Numbered from the stretch's first letter, positions 1 through 10,907 are shown. The stretch: 64,000 bases of DNA from Pictodentalium vernedei (GCA_031216915.1 CM062293.1:147816285-147880284), one strand, 5' to 3'. Numbers and translations: made by a program. The notes: generated by a model from the sequence alone, not told the origin.

Positions 1-305
1 CTGTATTTTATATTTTAATGCTAAAAACAACTTCTGAATGTTTGATGTCGATCCGTCAAGGCGTTCAACTTTAAATGAACGGAAACCAATTTTTTTAGAA
101 AAATTGTGTTTTCAAAGGGTCATAACTCTGCACGGATGGACTGAGAAACACCAATATCGAACTTGACCTGTATTTTAATGCTAAAAACAACTTCTGAAAG
201 TTTGATGTCGTTCCGTCAAGGCGTTCGACTTTAAATGAACGGAAACCAAATTGTTTACGGACAGACAGACGGACGGACGGACGGACGGACGGACAGACAG
301 ACTGA
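1..305. repeat. Two-unit tandem repeat ending in a GGAC/GACA microsatellite
   Basis: A unit of about 160 bp is repeated: the stretch from 'TTTTAATGCTAAAAACAAC' to 'AATGAACGGAAACCAA' occurs at about 14-92 and again at about 173-250. It ends in a (GGAC)n/(AGAC)n run at about 259-302. This layout of imperfect tandem units capped by GGAC repeats is common in molluscan repeats (from memory). No coding signal is seen. Confidence 0.7.
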
Positions 306-346
306 TAACATAATAAGACCGTTTTTTAAACGGGCGTATAATAAAA

Positions 347-531
347 AACTTTAACCACAAACTTTAACCAAAACTCCAAATGTCAACAAAACAGGAAAAG
401 AAAAAAAAAAAACAAATACACTTGAACCTTCAGTAAAAAACTTTAACCACAAACTTTAACCAAAACTCTAAATGTTAACAGACGGACAGACAGACATATG
501 GACAGATGGACGGACGGACGGACGGACAAAA
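347..531. repeat. Duplicated ~44-bp motif followed by GGAC microsatellite
   Basis: The motif starting 'AAAAACTTTAACCACAAAC' occurs at about 346-391 and again at about 434-479. The second copy runs into a (GGAC)n/(AGAC)n tract at 480-531. It appears related to the repeat at the start of the window. Confidence 0.6.
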
Positions 532-600
532 GTCATTACTATAGCACTCAATGTAAACAGTCAGGCTAAAAATCCAAAACAACCCCTCCATTATCCCTCT

Positions 601-622
601 CCCCCCCCCCCCCCCCCCCCCC
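601..622. repeat. Poly-C tract (22 C)
   Basis: An uninterrupted run of 22 C. Long G/C homopolymers recur in this window at 6416-6438 (G), 6762-6784 (C), 19140-19157 (C) and 47159-47177 (C). Confidence 0.9.
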
Positions 623-925
623 AACAACAACAAAATCCACATGGAGAAAACACTGCCTGCTTTTCCCAACAAAGCTGAACACATTGAATATGACATGAGT
701 CGATGATGACTACTGGACATGCATGAAGTTTACGAAAAGGAAATTTGGCAATTGAGACGGCACCATTATTATGTCCAAGCCTATGCAGACATGGAAATAA
801 AGAACTTGCATGGTAACCTGTTGGCAGTTTACGCTAAATAACATGGTGGTAACATATAGGGAAAAGCGTTGAGATGTTTTTTCGCTGTCTCTATTTTTAC
901 CATGCAAGTTGTGTTGTTTAGTTTA

Positions 926-1018
926 ATTTCCGTCACAACAAATTGTAGCAATTAACACGCGATTTCGCTTTGGCGAGATCGCGCGTTAGTTGTTGTTGCT
1001 ATTTATTTTGACGGAAAT
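926..1018. repeat. Short foldback, ~93 bp
   Basis: The sequence opens with ATTTCCGTCA and closes with TGACGGAAAT. The arms (CAATTAACACGCGAT against the reverse of ATCGCGCGTTAGTTG) pair imperfectly around the centre near 970. This is a small MITE-like or hairpin sequence of unknown family. Confidence 0.55.
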
Positions 1019-2130
1019 CCTGTGAAGAAGTAAACGGCATGCCACTACGGTTATATGTGAATGCAATACTCAACCTCTGAGTCAAGCTTGATTCGAAAGA
1101 TTGTCATATCTGACTGGTAAAAACATGCAGGATTAGGAAGTTAATTTATGCTATATTGTTTAACCGTAACCTGTACTGCGTTCGTGTATTTTATAATTGA
1201 CTTAACTCCCATGTAACCTAAAACGATCGTTCGCGCGTGATGTCCCAGCCTGTCTATACAAAGACCAAGTTGTTGATGCCCATGCAAAGACCAAACTGCA
1301 TTTTTAGAGTTTCAAAGCTTTACCAGGTGAACTTGCATTGCATTTTATTCACGACTGTCCAGTTTTTAGATTTGGAAAAGGTTAGTACGAACTGGTTTCA
1401 TACTCATACGTTAGTGGTATGTGTTAAGGCAGTGTTTTGTGAGCTCGACGGCAGGGGCCACCAAAAAGAATGCAACAAAATGACTCTTAATCAGACCTCT
1501 TCATTTTCCATATCGTCCCTTTAGTGCAGAGTGACGTGTCATTGGACACACTTTGTAATTCGGAGGCAGTTTCATGCATTTCTGTGCGTTGGATCAACGT
1601 TTGAAAAATCGCGAGGCCGCCGACTTCATTGGTGTTTAACGCCAAATCAGCAGCTACGAATACCGGTTGACAGGTTATCCAACAGGTTATATCTGTAACC
1701 GGTTGTGAAGCAACTATAAGGCAACCCGTGTTGGCACGTATCCTGGAAAGTGAAATTTGCATTGACTTGCACTGACCTGAACATTTTTTTATCAATGTTC
1801 CACTGAATCCAACATTTTTGGTTTAGAGAAGGTGATGCATTTTTAATTGTCTTAATACTCACTTTTTTGCAAGATGCTGTTGGCCTATCTTCACTTCAAA
1901 GGGTTAAATGAAATGAATTCAGAGATTACACGTATTCACTGATATAGGTTTATTGGACGATATCTCGTGTTGATCCGAAAACATACCACTGAAACAATTT
2001 AAACAATACAAATAATCGTGTTCCCTGTTTGCTCTTCTTTGCCTTGGAAACACGATACTATCAACAAGATAATATTTTGTAAATTGATCTGCAACACAAG
2101 TACAGTGACCATTCAAAACCAAACCAATCA
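1019..2130. other. No feature recognised
   Basis: A/T-rich sequence with only short open frames. No splice-bounded exon, RNA gene or repeat end could be supported. Confidence 0.5.
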
Positions 2131-2370
2131 TTAACCCTTTGGACTCTAGTGGTATCTTCCATGCCAGTTCAATGGCAGCAATTAAAAGAGTCTATATTCA
2201 TTACTTGGGGTAGACCAATCAGTATTTTCAACGTGCAGCCCCGGGCTGCACGTTGAAAATGCTGATTGTTCTACCCCACAATATTTACTGAACAGTCATC
2301 CTATATAATGACGTCATAACGTATCATATTCCTGGCAGGAAAAGTGGCCTCTGGGGTTCAAAGGGTTAAA
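2131..2370. mobile_element. Palindromic MITE, TTAA-type, stem type 3
   Basis: It begins TTAACCCTTTGGACTC and ends TTCAAAGGGTTAA. The near-perfect central palindrome TTTTCAACGTGCAGCCC/GGGCTGCACGTTGAAAA is at about 2227-2264. Outer arms carry GGTAGACCAATCAG and its complement. TTAA at both ends and a CCCTTT terminus suggest a piggyBac-like non-autonomous element. Relatives lie at 3381 and 19935. Confidence 0.75.
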
Positions 2371-3380
2371 TATGGGTTATGGGGCATTTTCTTTTTCGAA
2401 AACAGCGAAAGAAGAGCGGATGGCCGAAGAACTATTATTATTATTATTATTAGTGACAGTGTACTAACATGGTCTGTAGATAACACTGGTAAGATCAATT
2501 CCTAATGAGCCTGAAGTTTCTACTTTTCCTCTCTAAGATACTGCATATTGTATGAGGGAAGTGGGGAAAAAGTCCCCAAAACTTTGAAGAACCCCTTCCG
2601 GTCTGCTAGACAGAGATCCAATCTCAAAATATGGACCATGCTCTGAGTAAGAATATAACAATACTAACTGATTTGATTTGGAAATAACAACTATTCTTGA
2701 ATGGCATGTGCAAGATTTATTACACGACGCAAAACGGAGTGAAAAATTCTCGGCTCCCACGAAAGAATGAAATAATACTCAAATCGAATCAGTCAGCTAG
2801 TTTTATTTTCACTTCCCTACAAACATTTATCTCTGTTGAAAAATACATTCACAAGCTGATGGTTCGAGCACACTGAATGTTTTCGATCAAATTATTTCAT
2901 TAGTGTGATATATTCAGTAAGTGAATACCTTTTTTATCCGGGTAAAAACAAGTTTGTGTAAATTTGAAAGATGGTTCAAGTGTTTTCGCTAAAATATATT
3001 TCATTAGTGTAATGTATCCAGTGAGTGAATACCATTTTTATTCAGATAAAAAACAACCGATTTAAATGTAATAATTGATAGATTTTACATGGTAAGTGAA
3101 GAGGGGAGAAAAAAGAAATGTATATTATTTTATTTTATTAGTCATTATACATACATGAAATGATGTCGAATAAACAAGAATAGTTCTCTTAGGGATGTAC
3201 AGATTTGGCACAAATATATCACATTTATTATATCTAATAAATAATAATAAATTAATAAATAAGTTAAAGACAAATGAATATGCTACTACTTTAGATAATA
3301 ATCTACAAAGAAGCGTCATAAACAATAGTGAAATATGAAATATTAGCATAAAAACAAATGCAGCAGTTCTATTGCGCACT
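2371..3380. other. Non-coding A/T-rich stretch
   Basis: It contains a short (ATT)n run at about 2434-2452 and strongly A/T-rich sequence at 3120-3300. A partly repeated motif, 'ATTTCATTAGTGT', occurs near 2895 and 2998. No gene is supported. Confidence 0.5.
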
Positions 3381-3619
3381 TTAACCCTTTGACCCGAGAG
3401 GCCGTGTTTCCAGTCCAGATCCTTTGTACGTCATAATATTATTAACTATCATAGCCACTATGCGAATGTGTGGGGTTGACCAATCAATACTTTCAACGTG
3501 CAGCCCCAAGGCTGCACGTTGAAAATATTAATTGGTCTACATCAAATAATGAATATGGACTCTTCCAATTGATGTTACTGAACTTACCGGCAAGCTACCA
3601 TCAGGGTTTATAGGGTTAA
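3381..3619. mobile_element. Palindromic MITE, TTAA-type, stem type 3
   Basis: It begins TTAACCCTTTGACCC and ends TTTATAGGGTTAA. The central palindrome AACGTGCAGCC...GGCTGCACGTT and the arms with GGGTTGACCAATCAAT and ATTAATTGGTCTAC match the copies at 2131-2370 and 19935-20172. Confidence 0.75.
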
Positions 3620-4516
3620 AAGCGTCTGGTTCTGTTAATTGCGTGGAAACGTGTGTCTGGAATAGTTCAACTATTCCCGTCGAGACTGAGCCAAATCATA
3701 CCACAATATTTATATAAAAAAATAAAAACAACTGTTTGCGTCACTTCTTTTCCTTGTCAACCTGAACCACACCAATAACCCATCAATTGAACACGCAACA
3801 CCAAGCCCTTTCCAGTACCAAGTTATAAGCGATGTTTAGGAAGACAAATATGGTATACAGTTGCCATTAGAATATATGATGAAAGAAGGACAAGAGGAAT
3901 AATACACAATAAATTCAGAAAATTCTTGTCGGCAAGTTGATAAATCAATCAGATCTTTGTACACAAGTACTGTGTGTTCGTATACTATTTGGCCCACTCT
4001 GATTTAATCCTTGAGCCAACGTAACGGTAAAAAACCGACCAACGCTATTCGCTAAGAATAAAGCCTCCAAAGTAGACCTTCTGTTTCTCGGGCTGTTTTT
4101 GTAAAATTTCATGTGAACAGGCGGCTTTTTATTTTATTTTTATAATTATTCCTTCACCATCAAAAGTTCATGTTCTTGGTTTATTCATTTTTAGGCCTCA
4201 TAATCTACAAAATCATGGGCGTACGAGCCGGGGGGGGTGGGGGGGGGGAGGGGGGCAACTGCCCTCCCAAATGCGGGCAAAACAGTGGGAAAAATTCGGG
4301 CAATGCAAGAAGAAAAAATCGGACCGAAAGCAAAAATATTAACAAAATGAAGGTCATTCGGATGTACACATAAAATTCATTGGCGTTCTGGAAAAGAAAC
4401 AAATGCAAATTGGTATTGTTGATAGTCGAGAAAAAATACAGAAAACTGATAGTTCCGACTGCTCTGCTTTTGTTGGAAAAGATTGCAAATCGAACGTAAA
4501 ATTTCTCACCTTTATT
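3620..4516. other. Non-coding, with a MITE fragment and poly-G run
   Basis: A terminal fragment of the stem-type-2 MITE family is at about 4017-4060 (CCAACGTAACGG...ACCAACGCTATTC). A G-rich tract is at about 4229-4254. The open frame across 4205-4603 contains these repeats and is not convincing as a gene. Confidence 0.45.
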
Positions 4517-4657
4517 TGATGGCGTGACATGGCTGTCGTTATCATCAGTAGTGTTTTGCGATACTATTGTGAGTTCTAATCCGCAGCTCGGTTCAGAACT
4601 CACGATAGTATCTCAAGACACAGCTGGCAGTAACGACAACCACGTCACGCCATCAGA
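4517..4657. repeat. Long imperfect foldback (60-bp arms)
   Basis: The left arm, from GATGGCGTGACATGG (about 4519) to ACTATTGTGAGTTCT (about 4578), pairs with the right arm, from AGAACTCACGATAGTATC (about 4595) to CACGTCACGCCATC (about 4654). Arms are equal in length and about 80% complementary, with a 16-nt loop. The RNA would fold into one long hairpin. Confidence 0.75.
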
Positions 4658-5219
4658 CAAAGATGAAGATTTTCCTTTCCTCTGAAAGTATCCTCGCCAA
4701 GTGGTTATACACGCACTCCACGGGTCTCAGGAGTAGAATTTAATTCAACAGAAATGTATTAAGAAATTTTCTGTTAAAAATAAGGCCATGCATTCCTTCT
4801 GAAAATACCTTTGACTACTTAGGAAGCCTCAAAATTGCCCTCAGTGCCACTAAATTTTTCACAATTTTACCGGAGGATGATCCCTCTCCCCCTCATCCGG
4901 ACTCCCACCAATGGAAGGGGACACCCTCCCCCCATGCCTACCCCCATATCCAGCTCTCGGGAGATGCCTTCGGCATCTCGTTGCCAAATTTTCGGGCAAT
5001 TCTGTATTGACCCTCCAAAAATTCTACCCCCGTATGCCTGTGTACAAAATAGCATGGGAGGTGATGTATTTTGTCCCTTGAGTACACTCAAGGGACAAAT
5101 TTATCAGACATAAACCATTTAATTTTTATTTTTGTTATGTTTCCGTTGGTTATGAAAAGAGTATATGCGGCAGCCAAAGGGACCATACAGGAGGGCTTGA
5201 GAAACAAATTTTATACTTT
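4658..5219. other. Non-coding, with one short perfect hairpin
   Basis: The only clear structure is the inverted repeat TTGTCCCTTGAGT-AC-ACTCAAGGGACAA at about 5071-5098. The rest is simple pyrimidine-rich sequence. Confidence 0.5.
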
Positions 5220-5445
5220 TTGTTAGGCCTAACCATTCAAATTTTATTATTTTTTCATTTTTATTCTCTCTGTAGCTCATGTATGATGGTCACTGTGACC
5301 CATAATCGAGACGAGCTCGTTCCAACGAGTGGACATATGTTTTTAAGACAAAAAAATGAAAAATATAAGTTATTGTGAAAATTCTTTTGCAAGTGTCGTC
5401 TGCTATTCGGTTTCGGTAAACAGAGATGGAAGTAAACTTGACCCT
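5220..5445. mobile_element. Degenerate palindromic MITE, stem type 2
   Basis: It keeps the core GAGCTCGTTCCAACGAG and the flanking TTTTTAAGACAAAAAAATGA and GCAAGTGTCGTCTGC of the stem-type-2 family, but the terminal repeats have decayed. Another degraded core (ATAGCTTATG...GTCATAAGCTAT) lies just beyond, at about 5545-5612. Confidence 0.5.
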
Positions 5446-6415
5446 TAACCCCTCACCTAACGTACTGTCCTTATACTATCAGTGTTTTTCACAAAGAATT
5501 GTCGTTCAAATTTTGTACATGTTTGTCAATTTTTGCCCCCTAAAATATAGCTTATGCCTCCTCACTGGAACAGTCTCATCGAACTCGACCATTGAGTGGG
5601 TCATAAGCTATAATACGACTGCCAGGTGTAATTTTAAATGCACGCAAATATTGTCACTTCATGGTTAGTCCCTTGCAACCAAGCAAATAATATGTGAAAC
5701 ATTGGTGAACGTTGACATGTAAAAGCTTTAATTCGCGGAGTAGTGTCCCTTTTCACGGAAAAATGAAATAACGAAGAAAACCAGATGTTTTATAGTGACA
5801 ATGCTGCATAACTTTCAGTCACACCCCCAGGTGATGTGGTCTAATTATTGACGCCTTTCACAACTTAGAAATTATGGACACAAACGGACTTAGAGTCAAG
5901 GAAATTGTGGGGTTTTTTTGTCTCGAATTTCAAGGAGTCCCCCCACCCCCCTCTAGCGAGAGGGGTGTCCACCTCTTGTGCCTGCCCCATCTCATCGCTA
6001 CGTGGCTCAGATGATGCTGTGCATCCTATTCTGTACCCCCCCCCCATTAGCAGTCCAGTGATCTGAACCTAGCGGCTATCCCTCTATGCAGGGTTAAGAT
6101 GTGAACAAAGCTACATCCTTTTGTGTTGGTAAGCCGAGCTTAGCCCAGGTTCTATCAGCAGCCATCTTGAATCTTGTCTGAACAAGATCAACGTCATCGG
6201 ATGACCAACCCCTCGTCATCCAAGTCGCACAGGGGCAATAACTCATATCACAAATGGCAATGTGACAAGAAAGTCCAAATACAACCAGGGCAATAACTCT
6301 TAAGAAATACATGGACACAGTGGGTTCGCAATCTCATTCATGATATTATCACCAAAAATATACATTAAATTTAGAGAGAAAAATCAAGAACAGTTTTTTT
6401 TTTAAAGTTGATGAA
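5446..6415. other. Non-coding; mollusc-type repeat motifs
   Basis: 'GGGCAATAACTC' occurs at about 6231 and 6286, a motif I associate with molluscan repeats. A C-rich stretch is at about 5938-5955. No exon is supported. Confidence 0.4.
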
Positions 6416-6784
6416 GGGGGGGGGGGGGGGGGGGGGGGCTAGACAGACCATGACCTCCTAAAAATTACAGTTTCCCCTCTCAAAAGGGGAAAATTAAAGC
6501 ACCAGAGGGTACCAGATTCACTCGGGGGTATTGAATTTTCAAAATTTTCTTGGGGGAGTCCCCTAAAATGCCTACCAATGGGAGAAGGTTATTGTAGGGA
6601 TGAGGTGGGGGTGGGTATGGCTCTCCCATTGGTGGGGGTTTGGGGGTTCCCCTGACCCCAACCAATGGGAGGGCCATATCCACCCTCACCTCATGCTAAT
6701 GGCCTGCAGATATGCCTGTGGCATATATTGACCTGGCATCTATAAAAAAAAAATATGCATGCCCCCCCCCCCCCCCCCCCCCCC
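6416..6784. repeat. Poly-G (23) and poly-C (23) tracts flanking a G/C-skewed segment
   Basis: A 23-base G run at 6416-6438 and a 23-base C run at 6762-6784 enclose G-rich sequence. CTCCCATTGGTGGGGG and its near-complement ACCCCAACCAATGGGAG can pair at about 6623-6671. The two tracts are complementary and about 320 bp apart, so they also form an inverted pair. Confidence 0.7.
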
Positions 6785-7081
6785 TCCTCAGTTGGAAATC
6801 CTAATTATGCCCCTAAAAGAAATGGTAATCTGATGACAATGAATTCTAAGTCTAACAAAGGTCTAACAAAGACAATAAATATTGAAGAAAATTTGAACAG
6901 AGCTGGTTCGCGAACTAAGATTCGGAGCCATAAGCGGAGATTCGTTGAAGTGGGAGAAGAGGTAGTTCAGCTATATGAACGTCGTGGCTTCCCTTATGGA
7001 GAAGCTGAGACAAAAGGAAAGCTAAACTAGAAGAGGAGACTAACAAATCTGAGAACATTTTGTAATTATTTTATTTCGGGT
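6785..7081. other. No feature recognised
   Basis: A plus-strand frame of about 80 codons ends at 7030. Its N-terminal part is poly-C translated as proline. The lysine-rich remainder has no motif I recognise, so it is not called a gene. Confidence 0.4.
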
Positions 7082-7330
7082 TTAACCCTTTACCCAACGC
7101 AGACGATATCAAAAATTACTATTTTAAATATATTTTTTTCAAATTTAAAAAAAAATTTCAACAAAACCATATCATGTGACCCCTCGTTGGAACGAGCTCA
7201 TCGAGCTCGTTCCAACGAGGGGTCACATGATATGGTTTTGTTGAAAGTTTTTGAAAAATAATATTTTTTCAACTACTGAATTTGCATATTACGCAGACGG
7301 ATGCGGGCAATTCGTTGGGTAAAGGGTTAA
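7082..7330. mobile_element. Palindromic MITE, TTAA-type, stem type 1
   Basis: The ends are TTAACCCTTTACCCAACG and TTCGTTGGGTAAAGGGTTAA. The centre is a near-perfect palindrome: AACAAAACCATATCATGTGA, then CCCCTCGTTGGAACGAGCTC and the complement. Arms diverge towards the outside while the core stays nearly perfect. TTAA at both ends fits a piggyBac-like target. There is no coding capacity. Confidence 0.8.
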
Positions 7331-7338
7331 CAAAGAAA

Positions 7339-7490
7339 GAGGTTATTACTTGATTAGTTTCATATCAGCCATGATTCAGCCCTCAGTAACTTCTCAACAG
7401 CCTTGTACCTACAGTCTCGGACTGATATGAAGTTACTGAGGACTGATATCTCAGTCAGTATGAAACTAACCAATTAATAACCTCTAAATA
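7339..7490. repeat. Imperfect foldback with nested inner hairpin
   Basis: GAGGTTATTACTTGATTAG near 7341 pairs with CTAACCAATTAATAACCTC near 7485. Inside it, CCTCAGTAACTTC (about 7380) pairs with GAAGTTACTGAGG (about 7430). Confidence 0.6.
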
Positions 7491-7499
7491 TTTAGTCTG

Positions 7500-7796
7500 G
7501 TTTCAAGCTGAATGTTGATAAAAGATCTCACCAACACAAACAGTTTCAATGTTTTATTTGCACCTTATATACATGCAACAGGCTTGTTCCAATGAGGTGT
7601 CACATGATATGGTTTTGTTGAAATGCTTTTAAAAATAGTTTTTCAACGGCTCAATTAAAAATTACAGGGTGCGATGCAGCTGATTTCACAAGAGATGGTT
7701 ACCTGCCATTACAAGAAGCTGGGTTGAAAATGGATATGACACAGACACGAAAACAGTCAGTGGATGAAAATTACTGGAAACTTTTTATTTGGAATG
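7500..7796. other. Non-coding, with half of a stem-type-1 MITE
   Basis: At about 7580-7650 only the right half of a stem-type-1 element is present (GGCTTGTTCCAATGAGG, then TCACATGATATGGTTTTGTT and an A/T tail). The left half is missing. Confidence 0.5.
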
Positions 7797-8033
7797 TTAC
7801 CCTTTCCCCAACGTAACGACCAAAACCAGCCAGTGCTATTTTCAAAAATCACCAATTAATTTTCATTATTTTTTTCATTTTTTGTCTCAATAACATAGGT
7901 TATGACCCCTCGTTGGAACAAGCTCATCGAGGGGCCATAACCTATGTTTTTGAGACAAAAACTGAAAAAAATTAGTTATTCAAGAATTATTTTGCAAGTG
8001 TTGTTTGCTTTTCATGTTAGGTAAAGGGTTATT
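7797..8033. mobile_element. Palindromic MITE, TTAA-type, stem type 2
   Basis: It begins TTACCCTTTCCCCAACGTAACG and ends TTAGGTAAAGGGTTA. The stem is AACATAGGTTATGACCCCTC and its complement around GGAACAAGCTCATCGAGG. Outer motifs AACCAGCCAGTGCTATT and GCAAGTGTTGTTTGC are diagnostic of this stem type. Confidence 0.75.
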
Positions 8034-8299
8034 TATTTTATTGGTGTTTAAGGAAGGTAAAGGGTTAATAGATTGAAAGTTTAAGATTAACACATCTCAT
8101 CGACTTGATAACCCTGAACGTTTTTTTTGTTTCAATTAACAAGCTGAATGGCGTGTATTAGCAAACCAAAGTTATACCAACCCCATTTCAACTACTGCGG
8201 AAATACAGTTTCTGCAATTCATAGAATTCCAAACATTGCAACAAAATTCATGACATGCGTACCTTGTATCCCATTTCAGTTTTGAGTGGCTATTTTGCA

Positions 8300-8537
8300 T
8301 TAACCCTTTACCTAATGAAACAGCCGCATTAGCACGTAATTTTTAAATTAAGCTGTTGAAAAAATAATTTCAAACAATTTCAACAAAAACATATTTTGTG
8401 GCCCCTCATTGCAACAACCTCACGTTCCAATGAGGGTTACACGATATGGTTTTGTTGAACTAGTTGGAAAATCAAAAAAAAAAGACAATATTTAAAATAC
8501 TAAATTTTCATATCCTGTGCATTGGGAAAAGAGTTAA
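8300..8537. mobile_element. Degenerate palindromic MITE, stem type 1
   Basis: It begins TTAACCCTTTACCTAATG and ends ATTGGGAAAAGAGTTAA. The core (GGCCCCTCATTGCAAC...GTTCCAATGAGGGTTACA) and the AACAAAAACATATTTTG stem are recognisable but diverged. Confidence 0.65.
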
Positions 8538-8579
8538 GCCATCATTGAAGCAATGCATGTAAATATTTCATTCTGCTGA

Positions 8580-8858
8580 ACCACATTGTGTCCTTGGGCA
8601 AGACACTTCACTCTCATTGTCCATGTGGGGGCACGGTGGCGTTGTGTACTAAGGCATTCTGCACGTCGATGGTGCACTTGTCTTCAACCAATGCTAACCC
8701 TGCTTGTATGGAGTTAGTATGTTGAGGAGCTGACCGTTGCTCGCCGTTGCTCATGGTTCTCTCTGGGTACTCTGGTTTCCTCCACCCATAAAACTATCTG
8801 GGTCATGATTTGCCCTAGTGCAGAAATATGTGACTTTAAACACCAATAAATAAATAAG
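8580..8858 (+). mobile_element. tRNA-derived SINE, 5'-truncated
   Basis: It starts in the body (GTGTCCTTGGGCAAGACACT) without the tRNA-like head. It runs through the conserved block TCTGGGTACTCTGGTTTCC and ends with TTAAACACCAATAAATAAATAAG. ATTCTGCT just before (about 8571) and just after (about 8871) may be the target duplication. The full-length relative is at 21658-22029 on the other strand. Confidence 0.7.
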
Positions 8859-9179
8859 TATACAAATAAATTCTGCTAATAGATTGTTTATTCATTCCCT
8901 TATTGTGAAGTGTATTTGTCAATAAATGTGTCATGAATCCCTGCAATAGAACCACTGTAGTCCCACATCAAAACCTGAGTACATTAAAATGACTGCAAGG
9001 ATATCATAACTGGCATAAGCACAAATTAGTTCCATATAAATGAATACCCACATACATAACAAAATAAAATAAATATTCTATTTACAATATACTCACGATT
9101 TCAAAAAAAATATATTCAAGATTAGAAAAATTTGTGTTGGAGAGTTGCATAAACTGTATATCATTTTGAGATAAATATA
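8859..9179. other. No feature recognised
   Basis: A/T-rich sequence between a SINE and a pair of MITEs. Confidence 0.5.
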
Positions 9180-9401
9180 TTAACTTTTTACCCCACATGA
9201 ATAGAAGATGACACTAGCAAAAATATTTCTTAAACAACTAAAAAATTTCATTTTTTGCCTCAAAAATAATATCTTATCACCCCTCATGAGGTTATAAGGT
9301 ATTTTTGTGAAGAGAAAAATGAAATAATGAAAAAATTTTGAATGACGATTTTTGTGAATACCATTGACTGGATAAGGCTGTTACGTCAGGTAAAAGGTTA
9401 A
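9180..9401. mobile_element. Palindromic MITE, stem type 2 (diverged)
   Basis: It begins TTAACTTTTTACCCC and ends AGGTAAAAGGTTAA. The stem TTTTGCCTCAAAAATAATAT...ATTTTTGTGAAGAG has lost most of its core. It abuts the next element directly, TTAA against TTAA. Confidence 0.6.
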
Positions 9402-9637
9402 TTAACCCTTTACCTAACAAATTGGATGCATCAGCCACGAAACATACAAATTCACCAGTAAAAGGATATATTTTTCAAAAACTTTCAACCAAACCATATC
9501 ATGCGACCCCTCGTTGGAACGAGCTCATTCCAATGAGGGGTCACATATGGTTTTGTTGAAATTTTTTGATAAATTTGAAAAAAATAATATTTTAAATTTA
9601 TAAGGTTTGATAACATCTGCATTGAGTAAAATGTTAA
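9402..9637. mobile_element. Palindromic MITE, stem type 1
   Basis: It begins TTAACCCTTTACCTAAC at the base after the preceding MITE's TTAA. The core ATGCGACCCCTCGTTGGAAC...CCAATGAGGGGTCACAT is well kept. The right end (ATTGAGTAAAATGTTAA) is decayed. Confidence 0.7.
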
Positions 9638-10140
9638 TCCCTTCAATCTGGTATGCATAAATGATGGGGGTCAGAGGAAATTTTACACACTGTATGTAGA
9701 CGCAGACTACATGAGCAAAGGCATATCAGTGAAGGGAACCCAACAGCCCTAAAGAGCCGTGGGATTAAATTATTACTGAACTTTCACTACATTTGCAGAA
9801 TAAGCTGGTACAGCTCTTAAAGACAGTATTATAATCAGGGACTGAATTTTGCATGAGAAGACGAACAATACATTGGCAATGACAGTATATATGATTGAAT
9901 TATTACTATGCATACCCACAAATGAAGAATGAATTCTCTGTGACAGGAATCAACAACTTAAGTGTGAGATTATCAGGCATTTCACAAGCCGTAGGTGCAA
10001 GTGAAGTATTGGAAAAACTCCAACAAACATCGCTGATTCCTGCTCCAGGGAATATGCCAATAAAACTGATGCTTCTAACCACGATATAAATGATCCTATT
10101 ACATTAATGTTGAAATAAAAAACTGGGCTGATGCCACAGC
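9638..10140. other. No gene recognised; possible decayed MITE
   Basis: About 9634-9790 (TTAATCCCTTCAATC... AGGGAACCC...GGGATTAAATTATTACTGAA) resembles the interior of the element at 20880-21088 (GGATTAGATTATTACTGAA). Too decayed to bound. Confidence 0.35.
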
Positions 10141-10640
10141 CAATAACTTAACTAGTTGAGTGCTAGAAGCCACTATCACGGCTCTATTAAAAATTGCTGG
10201 AAGCCATTTAGTGGCTTAACCCTTTACCCAACGCAGACGATATCAAAAAGTATTATTTAAAATATCATTTTTGGAAATTTAAAAAAAAATTTCAACAAAA
10301 CCATATCATGTGACCCCTCAATGGAACAAGCTCGTTGTGCTCGTTCCAACGAGGGGGGTCACATGATATGGTTTTGTTGAAATTTTTTGAAAAATAATAT
10401 TTCTTCAACTGCTGAATTTGCATATTATGCAGGCGGATGTGGCCGATTCGGTGGGTAAAGGGTTAACACTGTATGCATTAGCTTGTGGTTTGATCAGAAG
10501 AAAATCTGTTTATATGAAACTGTTTGGTTGCAATTTATTGGAGAGTGCCTATTGGTATTCTCCAATAAATTGTAACAAAGCATTTATTTATGAACAAGAT
10601 CTTGCTAAACTAAGGCAACTTGTGCTGGTAGCCGAGTATA
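10141..10640. mobile_element. Palindromic element (TAACTGGT-type), split by a MITE
   Basis: The left part (CTTAACTAGTTGAGTGCTAGAAGCC) resembles the left end of the element at 31837-32085. The core CAATTTATTGGAGAGTGCC...GGTATTCTCCAATAAATTG at about 10530-10575 is a clear palindrome. The two halves are separated by the stem-type-1 MITE at 10215-10466, so that MITE is the younger insertion. Confidence 0.55.
10215..10466. mobile_element. Palindromic MITE, TTAA-type, stem type 1 (nested)
   Basis: It begins TTAACCCTTTACCCAACGC and ends GGTGGGTAAAGGGTTAA. The palindrome AACAAAACCATATCATGTGA...TCACATGATATGGTTTTGTT is intact. It is very similar to 7082-7330 and 48062-48302. Confidence 0.8.
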
Positions 10641-10718
10641 TCTGAGAAAAAATACTCATGTTTCAAATCACGATTGAAAAGTTAAAAAATTTATAGTAAT
10701 TTATATATTTTTTATACT

Positions 10719-10907
10719 TACCAATGACCCAGACATAGCTGGTGCTAACTCTTAAAATATAGGGCCAAACACAAATTTTGCCCCCCAATCCCCAAAATTT
10801 GCATCTAAAACTAAAGAAAACATGTCCTGAAAGGCCCTCCACACTTCGCCCCTACTGCGCATGCGCAGTGTCAAGGACGTTCCGAAATTGGCGCCATTTA
10901 TCATTCT
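10719..10907. repeat. Element A left inverted terminal repeat
   Basis: Reverse complement of the repeat at about 17477-17665. It contains the palindrome ACTGCGCATGCGCAGT and, further in, TTGGCGCCA. One base of the GCGCATGCGC palindrome is changed in the right-hand copy (GCACATGCGC). Confidence 0.85.

Noticed and set aside
4205-4603. 132-codon minus-strand frame
   Set aside because: Runs through a poly-G tract (poly-Pro) and into a foldback; no domain or splice context.
6755-7030. 91-codon plus-strand frame as a gene
   Set aside because: Starts in a poly-C tract; the remaining Lys-rich sequence has no splice sites or motif I can support.
7082-7330. TTAACCC repeats as telomere-like sequence
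   Set aside because: TTAACCC occurs once per element end, followed by TTTACC, not in tandem (TTAGGG)n; it is the MITE terminus next to TTAA.
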